A stretch of 10,803 nt of DNA from positions 1-10,803 of the forward strand of contig JADYZL010000104.1 in the NCBI GenBank assembly GCA_020853155.1, written 5' to 3'. Each line of letters starts with the position of its first letter. The stretch's first letter is position 1. The notes under the pieces are model-generated. The model ran no database searches. It was not told the origin of the DNA and saw only the letters and a list, made by a program, of their open reading frames with translations. The position numbers and the translations under genes were made by a program. The DNA comes from Bryobacterales bacterium (GTDB lineage: Bacteria; Acidobacteriota; Terriglobia; Bryobacterales; Bryobacteraceae). Below, piece after piece: positions 7,340 through 10,803 of this stretch.

Positions 7340-7375
7340 AGAGCAGCCTGCGCCACGAACGGAGAACCACTCGAC

Positions 7376-8149
7376 ATGGAAACGCGGAACCCCTTTTCGC
7401 TCGCCGGGAAGAAAGCCCTGGTAGCTGGAGCCAGCCGGGGGATTGGGCTGGCCATTGCCCAAGCCACGGCCCGCGCCGGGGCGCACGTCACGCTGGCCGC
7501 GCGTTCCCTTGATGCGCTCGAAACTCATGCCGCCGCCCTGCGCGCGGAAGGCCGCGAAGCCGATGCGTTAGCGCTCGATTTCACGAGCGCCGATTCCATT
7601 CGCCGCGCCGCGGATGCCTGCGGCGAGATCGACATCCTCATCAATGTCTCGGGAATGAACATTCGCAAGCCTTTCCACGAGTACACGCGCGAGGAGGTGG
7701 ATCGGATCTTTCAGACCAACCTTCACGGCATCGTCGAACTCACCCAGATTCTCGGCAGCCGCATGGTGGGGCGGGGCAGGGGTGGGACAGTGGTTTTCAT
7801 CGGCAGCGTCGGCGCACTGGTCGGGGTTCCCAAGCTGAGCGTCTACGCGATGACGAAGGGCGGCCTGGATGCGCTCACCCGCGAGTTAGCCGCGGAATGG
7901 GGGCGCGACAACGTCCAGGTGAATTGCATCGCCCCCGGCTTCATCCTCACGGATCTCAACCGCGCCATGTGGCAGGACGAAAAGATGCACGAATGGCTGC
8001 GCGCCTCGCAAGCCATGCCGCGCATGGGCACGCCGGAAGAGGTGGCCCCTCTCGCAGTCTTTCTGGCCAGCCCAGGGGCGAACTTTATCACCGGGCAGGT
8101 GATCGCCTGCGACGGCGGCTACACGACGACGGCCGTCTGGCCGTTCTGA
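7376..8149 (+). CDS. SDR-family NAD(P)-dependent oxidoreductase (gluconate 5-dehydrogenase / KduD-like)
   Basis: The product has 257 aa, the typical length of a classical short-chain dehydrogenase. The ATG at 7376 has GGAGAA at 9 bases; the reading frame is open further upstream, but that part has no family similarity. The Rossmann cofactor motif is 'AGASRGIGLA' at 17-26. 'INVSG' at 89-93 takes the place of the NNAG motif. The catalytic residues are Asn115, Ser144, Tyr157 and Lys161 (YxxxK in 'SVYAMTKGG'). 'NCIAPGFILTDLN' at 183-195 and 'FITGQVIACDGGYT' at 237-250 complete the fold. The arrangement resembles gluconate 5-dehydrogenase, 2-deoxygluconate 3-dehydrogenase and KduD proteins, which act on sugar acids in the cytoplasm. 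3-oxoacyl reductase-like activity is also possible. No sugar-acid gene lies nearby, so the substrate is open. It is divergent from ruvX and 67 bases upstream of the regulator gene. Confidence 0.9.
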   Translation: METRNPFSLAGKKALVAGASRGIGLAIAQATARAGAHVTLAARSLDALETHAAALRAEGREADALALDFTSADSIRRAADACGEIDILINVSGMNIRKPFHEYTREEVDRIFQTNLHGIVELTQILGSRMVGRGRGGTVVFIGSVGALVGVPKLSVYAMTKGGLDALTRELAAEWGRDNVQVNCIAPGFILTDLNRAMWQDEKMHEWLRASQAMPRMGTPEEVAPLAVFLASPGANFITGQVIACDGGYTTTAVWPF

Positions 8150-8188
8150 GTCGCCGGAAGAATGGCTGGCAGTGGCATGGCATGGATT

Positions 8189-8212
8189 AGGCCATTGTGA
8201 TACCATTGGCCT
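8189..8212. promoter_or_regulatory. Nested direct and inverted repeats just upstream of the MocR gene, candidate autoregulatory operator
   Basis: AGGCCA (8189-8194) and TGGCCT (8207-8212) are inverted arms with a 12-base spacer. Inside them CCATTG occurs twice (8192-8197 and 8203-8208) as a direct repeat with an 11-base period, about one helical turn. The second copy is part of ATACCA (8200-8205), the hexamer recognised by the MocR protein GabR of Bacillus subtilis; six bases is too short to count as proof. The element ends 4 bases before the regulator's ATG at 8217, so binding would block transcription or translation start. Operator status is inferred. Confidence 0.4.
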
Positions 8213-8216
8213 GGGA

Positions 8217-9764
8217 ATGTCTTTGGTGGAGATCCAGCTCGATACGCAAGCGGCGTTGCCGCTGTACCGCCAGCTCTACCGGCAGATCCGGGAGCGGATT
8301 CTCCGTGGGGAGCTTTCCTCCGGAGACCGGCTTCCCGCCACCCGGGACCTGGCGCAGCAATTGGAACTGAACCGCGCGACGGTTTCTTCCGCTTATGCAC
8401 TGTTGGAGGAAGAGGGGCTCATTCGCGGCCATGTCGGGCGCGGCAGCTTTGTTGCGGAGGGACGGGTTCGCCCCTCTCTATACGGTTCTGAGCCGTATGT
8501 TTCCGAGCCACTTCCTCTCCCAGCCGGCTTCGTTTCGCAAACCGGCTTCACGCCTCAATTCGGCTTCACTCCGCAAATCGGCTTCGTTTCGCAAAACGGG
8601 GTGGTTCCGGCCCCGGTCGAAGTCAGCTTCGCGACCTCAAGGCCGCACGCCGGACTTTTCCCGCTGGACGAATTCCGCCTCAGTTGCGAAGAGGTGCTCT
8701 CGACGGAGATCGCGCACACGGTGCTCCAATTGGGCTCTCCGCTCGGCTACGCGCCGCTTCGCCAGTATCTTCTGGAAGAGGGGGAAGAGCGCCAGATTGG
8801 CCGGGCCAATGACGATATTCTGATCACGAACGGCTGCCAGCAGGCCATCGATCTCCTGGCGCGGGCGGTGCTTTCGCCGGACGACACCGTGCTTGTGGAA
8901 GAGCCGGTTTACCCGGGGCTGAAATCCGCCCTGGCCCAGGCTCGAGTTCGTCTGGTGGGAATGCCAGTTGGCGAGCGCGGCGTGACGGCCGTGGATTTCG
9001 CCCGTCTGATCGAGAGCGAGCGACCCCGCATGGCGGTGCTGACGCCCAGCTTCCAGAACCCGACCGGCGCCACCATCCCGCTCGAAGCGCGGGAAGCCAT
9101 GCTCGAGGCGGCTAACCGCGCCGGAGTACTACTTGTAGAGAACGACCTTTACAGCGCTCTGCGCTACCGCGGCGAGGCAACGCCGGCGATCAAGGCTTTG
9201 CCCGGCGCGGACGAAGTTGTGCTGCTGGGGAGCTTCTCTAAGGTGGCCTTTCCCGGCCTTCGAGTGGGCTGGATGATTGCGCCCCGCCCACTGATCCGAC
9301 GCCTTGCGGAGATCAAGCAGGCCACGGATCTCCACACGGATCAGCTCTCGCAAGCCGTGCTGCTGCGGTTCGCCGAGAGCGGCCGTCTGGCGGCGCACCT
9401 GCGCCTGGTGCGCAAGTCGGGTCTTGCGCAACTCGAGGCTGCGTTGGAGGGTTGCCGGAGATACTTGCCCACCGGTTCCCAATTCACAACGCCCGATGGC
9501 GGTTTGAATCTTTGGGTGCGTCTGCCCGCGCCGCTCGATGCCGGGGCCGCGCTTGCCGCTGCGCAGGCGAGAGGGGTGAGCTACCTTCCGGCCCGCTATT
9601 TTGCGGTGAACCGCCTGGAAACGGGCGCATTTCGCCTGAGCTTTGGCGGACTTACGCCGCTCGAAATCGAACGCGGCATCCAACTGCTGGGTGAGGTATT
9701 CGAGGAGGAGTTGGCCCGGGGCGCGCGCTCCGGGGCAGCGGAGATGCACACGGCGATGGTCTAG
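8217..9764 (+). CDS. pdxR: MocR-type GntR-family transcriptional regulator with PLP-binding aminotransferase domain, probable PdxR
   Basis: The product is 515 aa. An N-terminal winged helix-turn-helix of the GntR type covers about 14-82 ('LYRQLYRQIRERILRGELSS', 'LPATRDLAQQLELNRATVSS', 'GRGSFV'). A linker at 83-135 carries a tandem hexapeptide repeat. A fold-type I aminotransferase-like domain covers about 136-500. PLP-binding residues are intact: 'NPTG' at 281-284, Asp310 and Tyr312 in 'ENDLY', Lys342 in 'GSFSK' as the Schiff-base lysine, Arg349, and Arg473 in 'FRLSFGG'. MocR proteins use PLP or its adducts as signal. PdxR members control pdxS/pdxT, and pdxS follows 42 bases downstream on the same strand, so a PdxR role is likely. 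Other MocR regulators or a 2-aminoadipate-type aminotransferase remain possible. Start choice is uncertain: GGGA abuts the ATG at 8217 and is better placed for TTG 8223 or GTG 8226. Confidence 0.85.
   Translation: MSLVEIQLDTQAALPLYRQLYRQIRERILRGELSSGDRLPATRDLAQQLELNRATVSSAYALLEEEGLIRGHVGRGSFVAEGRVRPSLYGSEPYVSEPLPLPAGFVSQTGFTPQFGFTPQIGFVSQNGVVPAPVEVSFATSRPHAGLFPLDEFRLSCEEVLSTEIAHTVLQLGSPLGYAPLRQYLLEEGEERQIGRANDDILITNGCQQAIDLLARAVLSPDDTVLVEEPVYPGLKSALAQARVRLVGMPVGERGVTAVDFARLIESERPRMAVLTPSFQNPTGATIPLEAREAMLEAANRAGVLLVENDLYSALRYRGEATPAIKALPGADEVVLLGSFSKVAFPGLRVGWMIAPRPLIRRLAEIKQATDLHTDQLSQAVLLRFAESGRLAAHLRLVRKSGLAQLEAALEGCRRYLPTGSQFTTPDGGLNLWVRLPAPLDAGAALAAAQARGVSYLPARYFAVNRLETGAFRLSFGGLTPLEIERGIQLLGEVFEEELARGARSGAAEMHTAMV
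8480..8498. repeat. Hairpin-forming inverted repeat inside the MocR linker coding region
   Basis: ATACGG (8480-8485) and CCGTAT (8493-8498) flank a 7-base spacer. It encodes part of 'SLYGSEPYVSEP' in the linker and lies directly before the tandem repeat. It may be chance, or the scar of a small inserted palindromic element. Confidence 0.4.
8526..8597 (+). repeat. Four-copy 18-base tandem repeat in the MocR linker (hexapeptide repeat)
   Basis: There are four consecutive 18-base units at 8526-8543, 8544-8561, 8562-8579 and 8580-8597. All begin GGCTTC, and the outer two are nearly identical (GGCTTCGTTTCGCAAA plus two bases). They encode GFVSQT, GFTPQF, GFTPQI and GFVSQN (residues 104-127 of the regulator), followed by a degenerate 'GVVPAP'. 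The period is a multiple of three, so copy-number change keeps the frame. The repeat lies exactly between the DNA-binding and PLP-binding domains. Confidence 0.9.
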
Positions 9765-9784
9765 TTCGCCAGGATAGGGAGTTC

Positions 9785-9792
9785 TTTTTTTT
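9785..9792 (+). other. T8 tract in the leader of pdxS
   Basis: Eight consecutive T residues, part of a TTCTTTTTTTT run from 9782, sit between the regulator's stop (9764) and the pdxS ribosome-binding site, in otherwise GC-rich DNA. No stable hairpin precedes the tract, so it is not a standard intrinsic terminator. No convincing -35/-10 pair is seen in the 42-base gap either. Confidence 0.5.
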
Positions 9793-9806
9793 GGGGAGTA
9801 TTCGAA

Positions 9807-10754
9807 ATGGAAAATGGAAATCAACGTCAACAATTCGCGGACATGATCGCGGATTTCCGCCGTCTTAGCGACGAACAACGGAAAGACTTCAAGCTCAAAG
9901 TGGGCTTGGCGGAGATGCTCAAGGGCGGCGTGATCATGGATGTCACCACGCCGGAGCAGGCCAAGATTGCAGAGGAAGCGGGCGCGGTGAGCGTGATGGC
10001 GCTCGAACGGATCCCCTCCGACATCCGCCGGGAAGGCGGCGTTTCCCGCATGTCCGCGATCCACATGATCCGGGGCATTCAGGCAATTTCCAGCATCCCC
10101 GTGATGGCCAAGGCGCGGATCGGCCACTTCATGGAGGCGCGAGTGCTCGAAGCGCTGGGCGTCGATTTCATCGACGAGAGCGAAGTGCTCACCCCAGCCG
10201 ACGAAGAGAACCACATCGACAAGCGGGATTTCCGCGTGCCCTTTGTCTGCGGCGCGCGCAACCTCGGCGAGGCGCTTCGGCGCGTGGGCGAGGGCGCGGC
10301 GATGATCCGCACCAAGGGAGAAGCTGGAACGGGCGATATCGTCGAAGCCGTCCGTCACATGCGTACGATTATGAAGGAGATCCGCCACGTGCAGAGCCTG
10401 CGCAGCGACGAGCTCCCCACGGAAGCGAAGAATCTGCAAGCGCCGCTCGATCTGGTGGAGATGGTCCACAAGACCGGCAGGCTGCCCGTGCCGAACTTCT
10501 CGGCCGGCGGCATTGCGACTCCCGCCGATGCGGCTCTGATGATGTCGCTGGGCGCGGAGACGGTGTTCGTCGGCTCCGGGATCTTCAAGTCGAGCGACCC
10601 TGCGCGGCACGCCAAGGCGATCGTCAAGGCGGCTACCTACTGGAACCACCCCGCTAAGGTGCTCGAAGCCTGCGAAGATGTCGGCGAGCCGATGCGCGGC
10701 CAGAGCGTCGCGGCGATGGCGGAGAGCGAACTGATGGCAGGGCGCGGCTGGTAA
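9807..10754 (+). CDS. pdxS: Pyridoxal 5'-phosphate synthase subunit PdxS (PLP synthase lyase subunit)
   Basis: PdxS makes pyridoxal 5'-phosphate from ribose 5-phosphate, glyceraldehyde 3-phosphate and ammonia delivered by the glutaminase PdxT. It acts in the cytoplasm as a 12-mer of (beta/alpha)8 barrels. The product has 315 aa. Asp45 ('GGVIMDV'), Lys102 ('MAKARIGH') and Lys170 ('RTKGEAGTG') match Asp24, Lys81 and Lys149 of Bacillus PdxS with a constant offset of 21. 'DESEVLTPADEENHI' at 123-137 and 'FSAGGIATPADAALMMSLGA' at 231-250 are further family signatures. The N-terminus is about 20 residues longer than in Bacillus: a charged segment rich in Gln, Asp, Arg and Lys. The start is supported by GGGGAG at 8 bases. 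It follows the MocR regulator on the same strand; pdxT is not in the window and is expected downstream. Confidence 0.97.
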   Translation: MENGNQRQQFADMIADFRRLSDEQRKDFKLKVGLAEMLKGGVIMDVTTPEQAKIAEEAGAVSVMALERIPSDIRREGGVSRMSAIHMIRGIQAISSIPVMAKARIGHFMEARVLEALGVDFIDESEVLTPADEENHIDKRDFRVPFVCGARNLGEALRRVGEGAAMIRTKGEAGTGDIVEAVRHMRTIMKEIRHVQSLRSDELPTEAKNLQAPLDLVEMVHKTGRLPVPNFSAGGIATPADAALMMSLGAETVFVGSGIFKSSDPARHAKAIVKAATYWNHPAKVLEACEDVGEPMRGQSVAAMAESELMAGRGW

Positions 10755-10786
10755 CGAAGCGAACTCCCCGAGACTTCCCCTTATAG

Positions 10787-10798
10787 GCCGGCGCCGGC
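10787..10798. repeat. Perfect 12-base GC palindrome after pdxS
   Basis: GCCGGCGCCGGC is self-complementary and lies 32 bases after the pdxS stop, at the window edge. No T-run can be seen after it because the window ends. It could be the start of a terminator or intergenic structure, or simply a GC-rich chance palindrome. Confidence 0.35.
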
Positions 10799-10803
10799 GC
10801 TCA

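Noticed and set aside
7221..7370. Upstream extension of the ruvX frame to 7370
   Set aside because: It would cover the divergent control region, and the family starts within a few residues of 'LALDLG'. The ATG at 7220 has its own GGAGAG.
7028..7375. N-terminal extension of the SDR frame upstream of the ATG at 7376
   Set aside because: It overlaps ruvX on the other strand, shows no SDR similarity, and the ATG at 7376 has a good ribosome-binding site right before the expected N-terminus.
8480..8597. Group II intron fragment or CRISPR-like repeats inside the MocR gene
   Set aside because: The domain V-like arms are in the wrong order with no other intron part, and the 18-base repeats have no spacers and keep the reading frame, so they are protein-coding repeats.
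9129..10649. Open frame of 506 codons on the - strand opposite the MocR gene and pdxS
   Set aside because: It is a shadow of two strongly supported genes; the product is rich in His, Arg and Gln with no recognisable fold.

Overview
The window is GC-rich chromosomal DNA from a Gram-negative-type bacterium: it has the end of an outer-membrane TolC-like gene, a lipoprotein-like periplasmic adaptor and an RND pump. Overall style (codon use, a ruvX-mltG pair followed by unrecognised proteins, a CzcA-type pump, a MocR regulator next to pdxS) suggests Acidobacteriota, possibly the Solibacter/Bryobacter side. That placement is an impression and not a proof. No mobile element, RNA gene, CRISPR array or phage gene is visible, and no gene-free stretch exceeds about 210 bases.

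Region 1 (2-4542, + strand) is a tripartite heavy-metal-type efflux operon: the 3' end of an outer-membrane channel gene, a periplasmic adaptor whose ATG overlaps the channel's stop codon, and after a 9-base gap a full CzcA-family RND transporter. Proton-relay acidic residues are present and the CusA-type copper/silver signature is not, so a divalent cation is the more likely substrate. No metal-responsive regulator lies inside the window.

Region 2 (4591-7220, - strand, convergent with region 1) reads right to left. ruvX (Holliday-junction-resolvase fold, with an unusual charged tail) overlaps mltG (membrane-anchored endolytic murein transglycosylase) by 4 bases. mltG overlaps an unrecognised 171-aa protein by 20 bases. 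After 212 bases with two candidate promoters comes an unrecognised 95-aa protein with a helix-turn-helix-like segment.

Region 3 (7376-10754, + strand) has an SDR-family oxidoreductase divergent from ruvX, then a MocR/GntR-type regulator with a complete PLP-binding aminotransferase domain, then pdxS, the catalytic subunit of the DXP-independent PLP synthase. The regulator is probably a PdxR-like PLP sensor controlling pdxS, and pdxT is expected just past the right edge.

The least ordinary signals are a four-copy 18-base tandem repeat inside the regulator's interdomain linker, nested direct and inverted repeats just upstream of the regulator, the long RuvX tail, and the two unrecognised proteins of region 2. 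I do not see an obvious new multi-gene system.
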